DNA from: Brevibacillus laterosporus
Lineage (GTDB): Bacteria > Bacillota > Bacilli > Brevibacillales > Brevibacillaceae
Assembly (NCBI GenBank): GCA_007833815.1
Contig: CP033464.1
Location: 1,497,501 to 1,561,500 of the forward strand
Reading direction: 5' to 3'
Length of the DNA stretch: 64,000 nt
The translations under genes were made by a program, and so were the position numbers. Positions 28,697 through 38,655 of the stretch are shown here, in pieces. The notes under the pieces were generated by a model, which worked only from the letters and a program-made list of their open reading frames with translations, was not told the origin of the DNA and did not search any database. The number at the start of each line of letters is the position of its first letter. The first letter of the stretch is position 1.

Positions 28697-30253
28697 GTGG
28701 GGAAAAAGAGAGCACTGATTAGCGTATCTAACAAAACAGGTGTGGTGGAATTTGCAAGCCAGCTTGTCGAGCTAGGTTTTGAGGTCATTTCAACTGGGGG
28801 TACAGCTACCCTATTAGCTGATGCAGGTGTGAAGGTAACAGGTATATCGGAAGTAACTCAGTTTCCAGAAATGATGGACGGACGGGTAAAAACCTTGCAT
28901 CCAGCCATTCACAGCGGTTTGTTAGCTGTTCGTGATAATAAAGAGCACGTGGAGCAAATGGCGGCACAAGGTTTTGAATATATTGATATTGTGGCTGTTA
29001 ATCTGTATCCGTTTAAAGAGACGATCTCCAAAGCAGATGTCAGCTATGAGGATGCGATTGAGAACATTGATATTGGTGGACCAACTATGCTGCGCTCTGC
29101 TGCAAAGAATCATGCATACGTTACTGTAATCGTTGACGTCAATGATTATGAGCTAGTTTTGACTGAGATTCGGGAGAAACAGGCAACCAGTCTAGAGACC
29201 CGTAAACGTCTAGCAGCAAAAGTATTTCGTCATACAGCAGCCTATGATTCTCTCATTTCACGGTATTTAAGTGAACAAACAGGCGAGCCATTGCCAGAGA
29301 GCTTTACCGTTACGTATGAAAAGACTCAGGAACTACGCTATGGAGAGAACCCGCATCAGACAGCAGCATTTTATCGAGAGGCTTTGGCTACTAGTGGCCA
29401 TATCGCTACTTGCAAACAACTTCACGGAAAAGAACTTTCCTATAATAATATTAACGATGCTAATGCCGCACTAGCTATTTTAGCTGAGTTTAGTCAGCCA
29501 ACGGTAGTTGCTGTCAAACATACCAATCCGTGTGGAGTGGGTATGGGAGTAACGATTCACGAGGCTTATCGAAAAGCGTATGATGCCGATCCTATCTCTA
29601 TCTTTGGAGGGATCGTGGCAGCGAATCGTCCGATTGATCATGAGACAGCTTTTTTACTAAAAGAAGTTTTTTTAGAAATAATTGTGGCGCCTGGTTTTGA
29701 ACCTGAAGCATTAATTATTTTACAAGAAAAGAAAAATGTGCGTCTGCTTCAAATGGATGAGGTAGCTTCTCCTGAGAATAAAAGTGCATTAGGCCAAGCC
29801 TATCAAATCACTTCCGTGCATGGTGGAGCACTTGTGCAAGAATGGGATCGCAAAGCGCTTGACCCTACTGCTATAATGGTCGTAACTGAACGTACACCAA
29901 GTGAAGAAGAGCTGACTCAATTAGAGTTTGCTTGGAAGGTGGTCAAACACGTTAAGTCTAATGCAATCGTTCTAGCTAAATCAGATAAAACGATCGGTGT
30001 TGGCGCTGGGCAAATGAACCGAGTAGGTTCAGCTCAGATTGCCATCACGCAAGCCGGAGAAGAAGGCAAGGGAGCGGTACTTGCTTCCGATGCTTTTTTT
30101 CCAATGTCTGATACTGTTGAAGCAGCAGCTCAAGCAGGAATTACAGCCATTATTCAACCTGGCGGCTCTATTCGAGACCAAGAATCGATCGACGCGTGCA
30201 ATCGTCATGGCATTGCCATGATTTTCACAGGTGTCCGTCATTTTAAACATTAA
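28697..30253 (+). CDS. purH: bifunctional AICAR transformylase / IMP cyclohydrolase
   Basis: PurH performs the last two steps to IMP. The 518-residue protein has an N-terminal cyclohydrolase domain ([35 protein letters not shown]) and a C-terminal transformylase domain ([35 protein letters not shown]). The start is GTG 28697, about eight bases after AGGAGG; the frame open back to 28652 overlaps the PurBox and is not used. Unlike B. subtilis it is detached from purN and begins a two-gene purHD unit. Confidence 0.97.
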   Translation: MGKKRALISVSNKTGVVEFASQLVELGFEVISTGGTATLLADAGVKVTGISEVTQFPEMMDGRVKTLHPAIHSGLLAVRDNKEHVEQMAAQGFEYIDIVAVNLYPFKETISKADVSYEDAIENIDIGGPTMLRSAAKNHAYVTVIVDVNDYELVLTEIREKQATSLETRKRLAAKVFRHTAAYDSLISRYLSEQTGEPLPESFTVTYEKTQELRYGENPHQTAAFYREALATSGHIATCKQLHGKELSYNNINDANAALAILAEFSQPTVVAVKHTNPCGVGMGVTIHEAYRKAYDADPISIFGGIVAANRPIDHETAFLLKEVFLEIIVAPGFEPEALIILQEKKNVRLLQMDEVASPENKSALGQAYQITSVHGGALVQEWDRKALDPTAIMVVTERTPSEEELTQLEFAWKVVKHVKSNAIVLAKSDKTIGVGAGQMNRVGSAQIAITQAGEEGKGAVLASDAFFPMSDTVEAAAQAGITAIIQPGGSIRDQESIDACNRHGIAMIFTGVRHFKH

Positions 30254-30269
30254 GGGGAGGACAAACAGG

Positions 30270-31559
30270 ATGAAAGTTTTGGTAGTAGGCAGCGGGGGAA
30301 GGGAACACACCCTCGTGTGGAAACTGGCACAAAGCCCAAAAGTGGAGAAAATTTTCTGTGCTCCGGGTAATGGCGGAACCGCTGCTTTCGTGCAAAACGT
30401 TCCGATCCAGATGACAGATTATGCGGCACTGGCTCAGTTTGCGAAAGATGAGGAAATTGATGTTACTATTGTAGGCCCTGAAGATCCACTTTTAGGCGGA
30501 ATTGTAGATTTCTTTTCTCTGCGTAATCTGCCCATCTATGGTCCCAGTGCAAAAGCAGCAAAGCTGGAAGGTAGCAAATCTTTTGCCAAATGTCTGATGA
30601 GAAAATATGACATTCCAACTGCGGAATACGAATCCTTCCTCGATTTCGAATCTGCCCTTGCTTATGTAAGAGCAAAGGGAGCGCCTATCGTTATTAAAGC
30701 GGACGGTTTGGCGCAAGGAAAAGGAGTCATTTTGGCTTTCACCTTAGAGGAAGCGGAAGAAGCAATTCGCCAGATCATGCAGGATAGCATGTTTGGCCAA
30801 GCCGGAAATCGTGTCGTTATCGAAGAGTTCATGCGAGGAGAAGAATTAACATTGCTCTCATTTATCGATGGAGAGACCGTTAAGCCAATGATTCCTTCTC
30901 AAGATCATAAAACGGTATTTGATGGAGATAAAGGGCCTAATACCGGCGGAATGGGTGCGTATGCCCCAGTTCCTCAAGTAAAGGACACCGATATACAAAG
31001 CATGATAGATACCATTGTTCAACCAATGGCATCTGCTATGGTAAAGGAAGGTATTCCGTTTCGTGGGGTTCTGTACACGGGCTTAATGCTAACAGAAGAT
31101 GGTCCTAAGGTTGTAGAATTTAATGCCAGATTAGGCGATCCAGAAACGCAAGTCGTCCTACCTTTATTGGAAACGGATTTAATAGATATTATTATGGCTA
31201 CCCTCAATGGAACCTTGGCCGATTTAGACATCACCTGGAGCAAGCAGAGTGCGGTAACAGTTGTAATGGCTTCCCCAGGTTATCCCGGCGAATATCCTAC
31301 AGGGGCTGTCATCAATGGTGTAGACGCCCCTGTAGCGGCTTCACAAAAAGCTGGAGAATCGGAAATCGTGTTTCATGCTGGCACCAAGCAACAAGATGAT
31401 CATTTTGTAACAAGCGGTGGTCGAGTACTTGCGGTAACTGCTTTGGGAGATTCCTTACAGCAAGCAAAAGAAAAGGCTTATCAAGCTGTTTCAAGGATAT
31501 CTTTTACAGGTGCACATTATCGAAGAGATATTGCTGATAAAGCTTTTAAAAAAGTATAG
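30270..31559 (+). CDS. purD: phosphoribosylamine-glycine ligase (GAR synthetase)
   Basis: PurD couples glycine to phosphoribosylamine with ATP, the second pathway step. The 429-residue ATP-grasp protein has VGSGGREHTLVWKL at the N terminus, then IVGPEDPLLGGI, KADGLAQGKGV, EEFMRGEELTLL, GPNTGGMGAYAP and EFNARLGDPE. The start is ATG 30270, nine bases after GGGGAGG and 16 bases beyond purH; an extension to 30231 overlaps purH and is rejected. It closes the purHD unit and is followed by a strong hairpin. Confidence 0.97.
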   Translation: MKVLVVGSGGREHTLVWKLAQSPKVEKIFCAPGNGGTAAFVQNVPIQMTDYAALAQFAKDEEIDVTIVGPEDPLLGGIVDFFSLRNLPIYGPSAKAAKLEGSKSFAKCLMRKYDIPTAEYESFLDFESALAYVRAKGAPIVIKADGLAQGKGVILAFTLEEAEEAIRQIMQDSMFGQAGNRVVIEEFMRGEELTLLSFIDGETVKPMIPSQDHKTVFDGDKGPNTGGMGAYAPVPQVKDTDIQSMIDTIVQPMASAMVKEGIPFRGVLYTGLMLTEDGPKVVEFNARLGDPETQVVLPLLETDLIDIIMATLNGTLADLDITWSKQSAVTVVMASPGYPGEYPTGAVINGVDAPVAASQKAGESEIVFHAGTKQQDDHFVTSGGRVLAVTALGDSLQQAKEKAYQAVSRISFTGAHYRRDIADKAFKKV

Positions 31560-31586
31560 ACGAGCTAGGATAACACTAGCTGAATG

Positions 31587-31634
31587 ACAAACAAAAGGGA
31601 TGGGGCCTTTATCTGGCCTCATCCCTTTGTTTGT
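31587..31634. terminator. bidirectional terminator after purD
   Basis: ACAAACAAAAGGGATGGGGCC pairs almost perfectly with GGCCTCATCCCTTTGTTTGT around a seven-base loop. It separates purD from the convergent DUF2892 gene and should work in both directions. Confidence 0.9.
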
Positions 31635-31636
31635 AT

Positions 31637-32152
31637 TTACTCAGTAGTATGATTACCTGAGCTCTTTTGATGAGATTTCTCTTGATGAGTAGATTGTTTT
31701 TGATTTGATTGATCACTTTTTACGAAGCTTTCGAATGCTTTACGAGCGATTTCCTCTTCATGTTCATTCTCAGCGTGAGGGCTAGGAGATTGCTCATTTT
31801 GTGTATTTACATGTTCTTGCTCTGAAGAGGTATGCTTCGTTGTTCGTTTTGTCATCGACGAAGCAGCTTCTCTGGTTTTGTTGTAGAGGGAAAGACCAGT
31901 CGGAATAAATTTATCCATGGCTTGACGCACCAAATCCTCTTTTCGTGTGCTGATACCAAATGCAAAGAGGATCGGACAGAAGCGTGTAATTCCCTCTGCT
32001 ACCCTCATGGCGGACAATAGCAATAATAGCCCATAAGGTTTTCTGCCATAGCGATAAGTTGACATTTTACTAATAGCACATCCAAAGCCCACTAGACCCA
32101 CGGTAATGCGAATAAAGGCATCAACTGTACCAACATTCTTTTTCATGCTCAT
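31637..32152 (-). CDS. DUF2892 (YgaP-type) membrane protein with a hydrophilic tail
   Basis: This 171-residue protein opens with the DUF2892 signature (KKNVGTVDAFIRITVGLVGFG) and two membrane segments (about 11-27 and 38-66) near the motif RFCPILFAFGIST. The remaining 90 residues are hydrophilic and low-complexity, rich in Gln, Glu, His, Ser and Lys, unlike the short tail of typical members. The start is ATG 32152 after GGAAGGAG; the frame open to 32167 would swallow that site. The function of DUF2892 proteins is unknown apart from association with rhodanese domains, which is not the case here. Confidence 0.8.
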   Translation of the reverse strand: MSMKKNVGTVDAFIRITVGLVGFGCAISKMSTYRYGRKPYGLLLLLSAMRVAEGITRFCPILFAFGISTRKEDLVRQAMDKFIPTGLSLYNKTREAASSMTKRTTKHTSSEQEHVNTQNEQSPSPHAENEHEEEIARKAFESFVKSDQSNQKQSTHQEKSHQKSSGNHTTE

Positions 32153-32288
32153 CCACTCTCCTTCCATGTGTTAGTTTGTGTTGAGAAGCGATCGTCCACC
32201 CAAGGAAAAAATGGCAGGAAAGCAGGGATCATTCGGAATGCCATATAAGTAATAATGGAAGCTATGACAGGAAGGGAGAGAAAAATGA

Positions 32289-34049
32289 GTGAGAGTAAGA
32301 CAACTGACAGAAATGGCTTATAAACAAATGATTCGCACTGCAAAAGGACATGAGGCTGCAAGTATGTGGATTACTGGGGGTACAATATTAGATGTGTATA
32401 CAAAATCATGGAGAAAAGCGGATATAGTCTTGGCGGGTGAACGTATTGCTTATGTGGGAGAAAAAGCACCACTAGTGAATGAAGATACCATTTGTATTGA
32501 TGCAAAAGACAAATATGTAGTTCCCGGATACATTGAACCACATGCCCATCCTTTTCAATGGTATAACCCGTTTACCTTAGCTGATTATGCTTTACAAACA
32601 GGTACTACGACTATGGTAAGTGATAGCTTGTTCTTCTTTCAATTGTTGCCGTATGACAAGCTCTCGCCGCTTTTACTTGAGATAAATAAGCATCCTATGA
32701 AGCAATTTTTTTGGGCGCGATTAGATTCGCAGACGTTACCTGATCCAGAAGGTGTTTTTCAACTGGATGGTATAAAGAAGATGCTGGAGCATCCGCTAGT
32801 GATTCAGGCTGGAGAATTAACGGATTGGAGAGGCATATTGGATGAGCGAGAGGAGCTGGTAGAAGGAATGCGGTATGCCCTTGATCTGGGCAAACGAATA
32901 GAGGGGCACCATCCGGGAGCCTCGTATCAGACGTTAGCTCTAGCAGCCGCTCATGGGGTAGGGGCTTGTCATGAAAGTATGAAAGCAGAAGAACTATTGC
33001 ATCGTTTACAGGTGGGGATGTACGCCACACTTCGTCACTCCTCCATTCGTCCTGACCTGCCCAAATTGATTACGGAATGGCTAGAATTAAACTTACCCTG
33101 GTCGTCACGTATGATGTTGACATTAGATGGAGCAACAGCTCCGATGCTTCGTAATGGGGTGATGGATTATACCATTCGAGTGGCGATAGAAACAGGTATG
33201 CCTCTGGAGGAAGCTTACGTGATGGCGACGTTAAATCCTGCTACTTATTATGGTATGGATGCTGAAATAGGCGGAATTGCCCCAGGACGCCTGGCAGATA
33301 TTCTGTTGCTCTCGGAAAAGAGTAATCCAACTCCAGAAATCGTCATAGCAAATGGTCTGATAATCGTACGGGAGGGGCAAGTTGTTACGGACTTACCTAA
33401 AAGTCAGTTGAGTGAGTATATTTCTGCAGGTCCTACTATTGAAGATAAGGTGTCTGACCAGTGGTTTCAATTTCCAGAGCGGACGCTAGTTTTTCCACTA
33501 GATTCTCTTCCTGTTATTTGTATGATGAATGCTGTCATTAGTAAATTAGATGAAACAACTGTTGTGCATAATTGGGAGGAACTCATCCAAATACCTGATG
33601 CGATGCTTGCGGTATTAATTGATCCAAAAACGAAAAAACTAACAAAAGCGATTATACGCGGTTTTGCAGTTGACCTGGAAGCACTAGCTACTAGTTTTCA
33701 TGCATCGACAGAATTTCTAGTGCTAGGTCGTAATCCTCAAGCGATGAAAGAGGCTTTAAAGGTGATACTTAAATCAAAAGGCGGAGTGGCGATTATTGAA
33801 GAAGGGGAAGTGCTTTTTCATATGCCTTTACCTATAGGGGGGAAAATGACAGACGAACCGATGGAGGTGGTTATAGAAGAAAGTGAGCGTTTTACTACCT
33901 TGATGAAAGAGCGTGGGTATCGCTTCAATGATCCAATTTATTCCTTGTTATTTTTTACTGCTACACATTTACCCTTCATTCGATTTACGAAAGCGGGGAT
34001 CTATGAAGTGAAGAGCGGTACACTGATATATCCTACTATTCCTCTATAA
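32289..34049 (+). CDS. yerA: adenine deaminase-like amidohydrolase (YerA type)
   Basis: This 586-residue metal-dependent amidohydrolase resembles adenine deaminase and especially B. subtilis YerA, a putative member whose activity is not settled. The metal motif EPHAHPF (about residue 82) is intact, with IEGHHPGAS, CHESM and TLDGATAPM later and the adenine deaminase C-terminal domain after residue 400. Its place after purD and before yerB matches B. subtilis. The start is GTG 32289 (GGGAG ten bases upstream) or possibly ATG 32313; a competing out-of-frame ATG at 32285 opens only 12 codons. A link to purine salvage fits the neighbourhood but is inferred. Confidence 0.85.
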   Translation: MRVRQLTEMAYKQMIRTAKGHEAASMWITGGTILDVYTKSWRKADIVLAGERIAYVGEKAPLVNEDTICIDAKDKYVVPGYIEPHAHPFQWYNPFTLADYALQTGTTTMVSDSLFFFQLLPYDKLSPLLLEINKHPMKQFFWARLDSQTLPDPEGVFQLDGIKKMLEHPLVIQAGELTDWRGILDEREELVEGMRYALDLGKRIEGHHPGASYQTLALAAAHGVGACHESMKAEELLHRLQVGMYATLRHSSIRPDLPKLITEWLELNLPWSSRMMLTLDGATAPMLRNGVMDYTIRVAIETGMPLEEAYVMATLNPATYYGMDAEIGGIAPGRLADILLLSEKSNPTPEIVIANGLIIVREGQVVTDLPKSQLSEYISAGPTIEDKVSDQWFQFPERTLVFPLDSLPVICMMNAVISKLDETTVVHNWEELIQIPDAMLAVLIDPKTKKLTKAIIRGFAVDLEALATSFHASTEFLVLGRNPQAMKEALKVILKSKGGVAIIEEGEVLFHMPLPIGGKMTDEPMEVVIEESERFTTLMKERGYRFNDPIYSLLFFTATHLPFIRFTKAGIYEVKSGTLIYPTIPL

Positions 34050-34152
34050 AAACCTTCTGATAGGTTATCAATAAACCTTCTTTTTATTGATATAATGTGT
34101 AAAATTGTACCAGTAGAGCGGTATAAGGGCTTCGATAAAAAATATTTTTTTC

Positions 34153-34180
34153 TTGTAAATTTTCTAATTTATTTTACAAT
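34153..34180 (+). promoter_or_regulatory. livJ promoter with a weak CodY-like box
   Basis: A -35 TTGTAA (34153-34158) and a -10 TACAAT (34175-34180) are 16 bases apart. The spacer overlaps AATTTTCTAATTTAT (34158-34172), 10 of 15 positions of the CodY motif AATTTTCWGAAAATT. Control of branched-chain amino acid uptake by CodY is established in relatives; here it is only a candidate. Confidence 0.4.
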
Positions 34181-34281
34181 AAAAAATAATCAGTTAAATA
34201 ACTTTCTGTTAACAATACCTGATTATCAGCGAACTAACTGGCTGAATTGAGCGCAAGTAAGATTAAGGGGGATTTGATTCC

Positions 34282-35451
34282 ATGAAATTGAAAGTTACCA
34301 TGGGCCTCTTTACCGCCTTATTGACAACTGGATTAGCTTTATCAGGCTGTGCAGGAGCAGGCCAAAGCACGGGGAAAGAGGTAATCAAATTGGCTACGCA
34401 GAGCCCACTATCTGGTGCCTACGCAAACATTGGCGATGCGATCAAGCAGGGAGCTGGTTATGCGCTCCAAGAAGAGAAGGAAGAATTCGCAAAAATGGGA
34501 TTTGACTTGCAGCTATTTCCTCAAGATGACCAGGCTGATCCTAAACAGGGTGTTACCAATGCTCAGCTACTGGTCGCCAACAAAGATGTATTAGGCGTAG
34601 TCGGACATTACAACACAGGTGTTGCCGTTCCGTCCTCTTCCAAGTATGAAGATGGCAAGCTGGTGATGGTCTCCCCAGCCAACACAGGTGTCACACTTAC
34701 TGAGGAAGGGAAGAAAACAGTCCATCGCATCTGTGCACGCGATGATACCCAAGGTCCATCAGCCGCTAGATATGCCAAAAATACTCTTGGTGTAACAACA
34801 GCATTCATTATTAATGATAAGACAGCGTATGGTGTAGGATTGACCGACCAAGTAAAAGCTCAATTTGAAAAAGATGGAGTAACAATACTTGGTTCAGAAG
34901 GTATTACTGTAGGCGAGAAGGATTATAGCTCAGTGGTTAATCAGGTTGTCTCCAAAAACCCAGATATTATTTTTTTCGGAGGTATTTATTCAGAAGGTGG
35001 TCTATTAGTTAAACAGGCACGTGATAAGGGATTTAAGGGAATTTTTATGGGTGGGGACGGAATCGACTCTTCCGATCTAGTAACGATTGCTGGGAGTGCT
35101 GCTGATGGTGTTATCTATACATCGGTAGCAGGGGATGTTACTCAAACTGATGCAGGGAAAAAATGGGCTGAGGCTTACGAAAAGGCAACCAGCAAAAAAC
35201 CAGAAACCTATTCTGTCTATGGCTACGATGCTATGAAAGTATTACTAAATGGTTTAAAGGAATCCATTAAAGCAAATGGCGGCAAGAAGCCTAGCCGCGA
35301 ACAGGTATTAGAAGCTGTTCACAAAACAAAAAACTTTCAAGGACTATTTACCAAGGTCACCTTTACAGAAAAGGGGGACAATGAATTTGCTCAGGTATTC
35401 GTTTACAAATTTAAAAATGGAAATGCCGCCTTTGTAGGCAAAGCAGATTGA
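34282..35451 (+). CDS. livJ: branched-chain amino acid ABC transporter, substrate-binding lipoprotein
   Basis: This 389-residue protein has a lipoprotein signal (lipobox LALSGC, about residues 18-23) and the two-lobed periplasmic-binding fold of the Leu/Ile/Val family (IKLATQSPLSGAYANIGDAI, then FPQDDQADPKQGVTNAQ). It should be anchored on the outer face of the membrane and deliver amino acids to LivHM. The ATG follows AAGGGGGA by about eight bases. It precedes permease genes livHM and ATPases livGF, with a partial terminator between it and livH that may give more binding protein than permease. Ligand specificity within the family varies. Confidence 0.9.
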   Translation: MKLKVTMGLFTALLTTGLALSGCAGAGQSTGKEVIKLATQSPLSGAYANIGDAIKQGAGYALQEEKEEFAKMGFDLQLFPQDDQADPKQGVTNAQLLVANKDVLGVVGHYNTGVAVPSSSKYEDGKLVMVSPANTGVTLTEEGKKTVHRICARDDTQGPSAARYAKNTLGVTTAFIINDKTAYGVGLTDQVKAQFEKDGVTILGSEGITVGEKDYSSVVNQVVSKNPDIIFFGGIYSEGGLLVKQARDKGFKGIFMGGDGIDSSDLVTIAGSAADGVIYTSVAGDVTQTDAGKKWAEAYEKATSKKPETYSVYGYDAMKVLLNGLKESIKANGGKKPSREQVLEAVHKTKNFQGLFTKVTFTEKGDNEFAQVFVYKFKNGNAAFVGKAD

Positions 35452-35485
35452 TAACTATCACGTAGGCGCTTTCTACCCTTGTAGC

Positions 35486-35520
35486 AAGGGGGCGGCACAT
35501 GGATGGTCGCCCTTTTCTTT
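35486..35520 (+). terminator. partial terminator between livJ and livH
   Basis: AAGGGGGCG pairs with CGCCCTTTT (with G-T pairs) around a 13-base loop and continues into TTTTCTTT. Because the downstream genes clearly belong to the same system, it probably attenuates rather than stops transcription. Confidence 0.6.
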
Positions 35521-35611
35521 TATGAAAAGATTGAGGAAAAGCCCTATTTGATTAGGGAAAATGATCTGCATCTACAGTGTAATGAAAAAACTAAGAAATG
35601 AGGGAATGTAC

Positions 35612-36559
35612 ATGTGGCAGATCCTACCTCAAGTGTTGGTCGACGGACTCACCCTCGGCTTCATGTATGCGGTTGTAGCTCTGGGTTACACAATGGTTTA
35701 TGGAATTTTGGAATTTATCAACTTCTCACATGGTGAGATTTTCATGGTGGGAGCTTTTGTAGGAACAGAAGTGCTCCTTGTCATGGAATCTAATGGTGTA
35801 TTGCAAGGAATGAATCCGTTTTTGGCTCTTATTCTTGCTCTTATCATCAGTATGGTGTTAACCGGTTTATTAGGTGTAGGTATTGAACGGGTTGCTTATC
35901 GGCCCTTACGGAATGCCCCGCGACTAGTTCCGCTGATATCTGCCATTGGTGTTTCTTTCTTTTTGCAGGATTTGGTCCGTTTTGCAGAAGCACTTCATCG
36001 AGACGCATTCTATTTAACAGGACCGATTTTATTCCCTGGAAAGATTGATATTGGAATTGCTCAAATTCCATCTAAAGCCGTTATTGTTGCCATCGTAGCT
36101 ATTGTGATGATGATTACGTTGACATTGTTTATTAACAAAACAAAATGGGGAATCGCGATGCGTGCCGTATCCCAAGATCAATCGACGGCATCACTGATGA
36201 CTATAAATGTGGACAAAGTAATTATGTTAACCTTCCTAATTGGTTCAAGCCTCGGTGGAGCAACAGGTGTGCTATTTGCTCAAAACTATGGAACGATTGA
36301 TCCTTACATTGGTTTCATTTTGGGAATGAAAGCTTTTACTGCTGCTATCTTGGGTGGCATTGGTAATCTCAGAGGAGCGATGCTTGGTGGAATTATACTT
36401 GGTCTGATTGAATCACTGGCGGGTGCATATATGGGACCGCTAACAGGTGGAGCATTCGGTGGAGAGTACAAGGATGTTATCGGGTTTGCCATTCTTATTC
36501 TAGTGCTTCTGTTCAAACCTGAGGGTCTGCTTGGAGAAGCCGTAAAAGAGAAAGTGTAG
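35612..36559 (+). CDS. livH: branched-chain amino acid ABC transporter, permease LivH
   Basis: This 315-residue integral membrane protein (about eight hydrophobic segments) has the LivH motifs GYTMVYGILEFINFSHGE near residue 25, AYRPLR, SLGGATGVLF and GGIGNLRGAMLGG. It forms the translocation channel with LivM. The start is ATG 35612, seven bases after GAGGG; another ATG six bases upstream is also possible. LivM begins within ten bases of its stop. Confidence 0.93.
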   Translation: MWQILPQVLVDGLTLGFMYAVVALGYTMVYGILEFINFSHGEIFMVGAFVGTEVLLVMESNGVLQGMNPFLALILALIISMVLTGLLGVGIERVAYRPLRNAPRLVPLISAIGVSFFLQDLVRFAEALHRDAFYLTGPILFPGKIDIGIAQIPSKAVIVAIVAIVMMITLTLFINKTKWGIAMRAVSQDQSTASLMTINVDKVIMLTFLIGSSLGGATGVLFAQNYGTIDPYIGFILGMKAFTAAILGGIGNLRGAMLGGIILGLIESLAGAYMGPLTGGAFGGEYKDVIGFAILILVLLFKPEGLLGEAVKEKV

Positions 36560-36568
36560 GTGAAAGAA

Positions 36569-37852
36569 ATGGGAACTTTTAAGAACGTGCTAGCAAAAGA
36601 AAAGCCGATCCCACTTTTTCTTACGCTGGTGTGGATTGTTGGATGCTCTATAGCACTCTATTTTTTACAGCAATCGGTAACAAGCTTTGTGGGGCTCATC
36701 TTTTCTGTATTGCTAATCTACTATACCAATACGAATAAATGGACGCAGCTACTTTTAGGGGTGTTAGTTTTATTCGGTCTTATTCCATTACTTGCTTATG
36801 ATAATAGTTATTATATGGAAGTGGCGACCAACATAGGTATTTATGTCGCTATGGCGTTGGGCTTAAACATCGTGGTTGGTTTTGCTGGGCTGTTAGATTT
36901 GGGATACGTTGCTTTTTTTGCGGCTGGTGCCTATGCATATGGTATCTTTGCTACAGCACAGGCTAATCATTTTATTCCAGGCGATTTATTTCCATTAAGC
37001 GGAGAGTGGTTTTGGGCATTTTTAGTGGTTGGTTTGCTGGTAGCGGCAGTCTTTGGGATTTTGCTAGGTCTACCCGTTCTCCGGGTAAAAGGAGATTACC
37101 TAGCTATTGTTACATTAGGCTTCGGTGAAATTATCAGAATAGTCTTTAATAATTTAGATAAGCCAATCAATATAACAAATGGACCTCAAGGGATAACATC
37201 TATTAATGCCCCACAAATTTTAGGAGAATCATTTTCCGATTCCTTTCATTTCTATTTTATTGTGTTGGTAGTTATTTTATTGATTGTACTTGCCAATATT
37301 CGTTTGGAACATTCTAAACTAGGGCGTGCTTGGATTGCTATTCGTGAAGATGAGTTGGCAGCACAGTCTATGGGGATTTCTTTGTTAAAAACGAAATTAG
37401 CGGCATTTGCTACAGGAGCGTCCTTTGCGGGAGTGGTGGGAGTTATCTTTGCAGCAAAACAAACCTTTATTGACCCTACATCCTTTACGTTGATGGAATC
37501 ATTTAGCATATTGGTTATGGTTATTTTAGGTGGAAGTGGTAGTATTCCTGGTGTTATTCTAGGGGCCACGTTCGTTACACTGTTACAGGTTCAAATATTA
37601 AAAGAACTGTCCAATTATCTACATGAATTATCACAATCTGGCATCCTTTACCTACCAAGTCAGTTGGACCCTTCCAAACTGCAGCGTATGGTGTTTGGAA
37701 TTCTACTGGTATTAGCCGCTTTATACCGTCCAAATGGACTAATCCCAGCAAGGAGAAGGAAAGAAAACATCGAGAATATCAAAAATCACGCTCATTCGGA
37801 ACAACGACAGGGCATTCTTGCTAAGTTGACTGGACGTAATAAAGTAAGCTAA
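36569..37852 (+). CDS. livM: branched-chain amino acid ABC transporter, permease LivM
   Basis: This 427-residue second permease subunit has the LivM core (GLNIVVGFAGLLDLGYVAFFAAGAY, split over helices; LRVKGDYLAIVTLGFGEI and the later IREDELAAQSMGI). An N-terminal extension of about 90 residues with three hydrophobic segments precedes the core. The start is taken as ATG 36569 after AGGTGA; GTG 36560, directly after the livH stop, is the alternative. It is followed 13 bases later by the ATPase livG. Confidence 0.92.
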   Translation: MGTFKNVLAKEKPIPLFLTLVWIVGCSIALYFLQQSVTSFVGLIFSVLLIYYTNTNKWTQLLLGVLVLFGLIPLLAYDNSYYMEVATNIGIYVAMALGLNIVVGFAGLLDLGYVAFFAAGAYAYGIFATAQANHFIPGDLFPLSGEWFWAFLVVGLLVAAVFGILLGLPVLRVKGDYLAIVTLGFGEIIRIVFNNLDKPINITNGPQGITSINAPQILGESFSDSFHFYFIVLVVILLIVLANIRLEHSKLGRAWIAIREDELAAQSMGISLLKTKLAAFATGASFAGVVGVIFAAKQTFIDPTSFTLMESFSILVMVILGGSGSIPGVILGATFVTLLQVQILKELSNYLHELSQSGILYLPSQLDPSKLQRMVFGILLVLAALYRPNGLIPARRRKENIENIKNHAHSEQRQGILAKLTGRNKVS

Positions 37853-37865
37853 AGGAGGTAGCTGT

Positions 37866-38642
37866 ATGGCATTGTTAGAAGCGAGACATTTAACCAAGAG
37901 ATTCGGAGGTCTTGTGGCCAACGAAGACGTGTCGATTGATATTGAAAAAGGCAGTATCACCGCAGTCATCGGTCCGAACGGAGCAGGTAAAACCACTTTC
38001 TTTAACATGGTTACAGGCTTCTATGAGCCAGACGAGGGTGATGTCGTACTAAATGGAGAGACTATTAAAGGTCTTCAACCCGATCAAATAGCAACACGGG
38101 GTATTACGCGCACTTTTCAAAATATCAGACTGTTCAAACAGATGACGGCTTTGGAGAACGTTATGATTGGTCAACATGGGCGGTTACAAGCAGGGCTTCT
38201 TGGCATCCTGTTCAATTCGAAACGGGTGCGGGAAGAAGAGGAGCGTGCACGTGTTGAAGCTTATCAAATCCTTGAATATGTGGGAATCGAACATATTGCT
38301 AACGAAACCGCTGGTAGCCTTCCTTATGGATTGCAACGCCGGTTGGAGATCGCTAGGGCCATGGGTACTAATCCTCAGATTATCTTGCTAGATGAGCCGG
38401 CCGCAGGGATGAACCCAAGAGAGACAGTGGAAATGACCGATTTTATTCGCCAGTTAAAACGTGAATTAGACTTAACTATTATTTTAATCGAACACGATAT
38501 GAAGCTTATTATGGGGCTATCAGAATATATTCATGTTCTGGATTATGGAAGAAAAATCGCCGAGGGTACCCCAGATGAAATACGAACCAATCCAAAAGTT
38601 ATTGAGGCATACTTGGGCAAAAGCGCAACGGAAGCTTCGTAG
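37866..38642 (+). CDS. livG: branched-chain amino acid ABC transporter, ATPase LivG
   Basis: This 258-residue ATP-binding subunit has Walker A GPNGAGKTTFF (about residues 37-47), the family-specific IATRGITRTFQNIRLF, signature LPYGLQRRLEIARA and Walker B IILLDEPAAGMNP. The ATG at 37866 follows AAAGGAGG. It pairs with LivF, 13 bases downstream. Confidence 0.96.
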   Translation: MALLEARHLTKRFGGLVANEDVSIDIEKGSITAVIGPNGAGKTTFFNMVTGFYEPDEGDVVLNGETIKGLQPDQIATRGITRTFQNIRLFKQMTALENVMIGQHGRLQAGLLGILFNSKRVREEEERARVEAYQILEYVGIEHIANETAGSLPYGLQRRLEIARAMGTNPQIILLDEPAAGMNPRETVEMTDFIRQLKRELDLTIILIEHDMKLIMGLSEYIHVLDYGRKIAEGTPDEIRTNPKVIEAYLGKSATEAS

Positions 38643-38655
38643 GGAGGGAAGAGCG

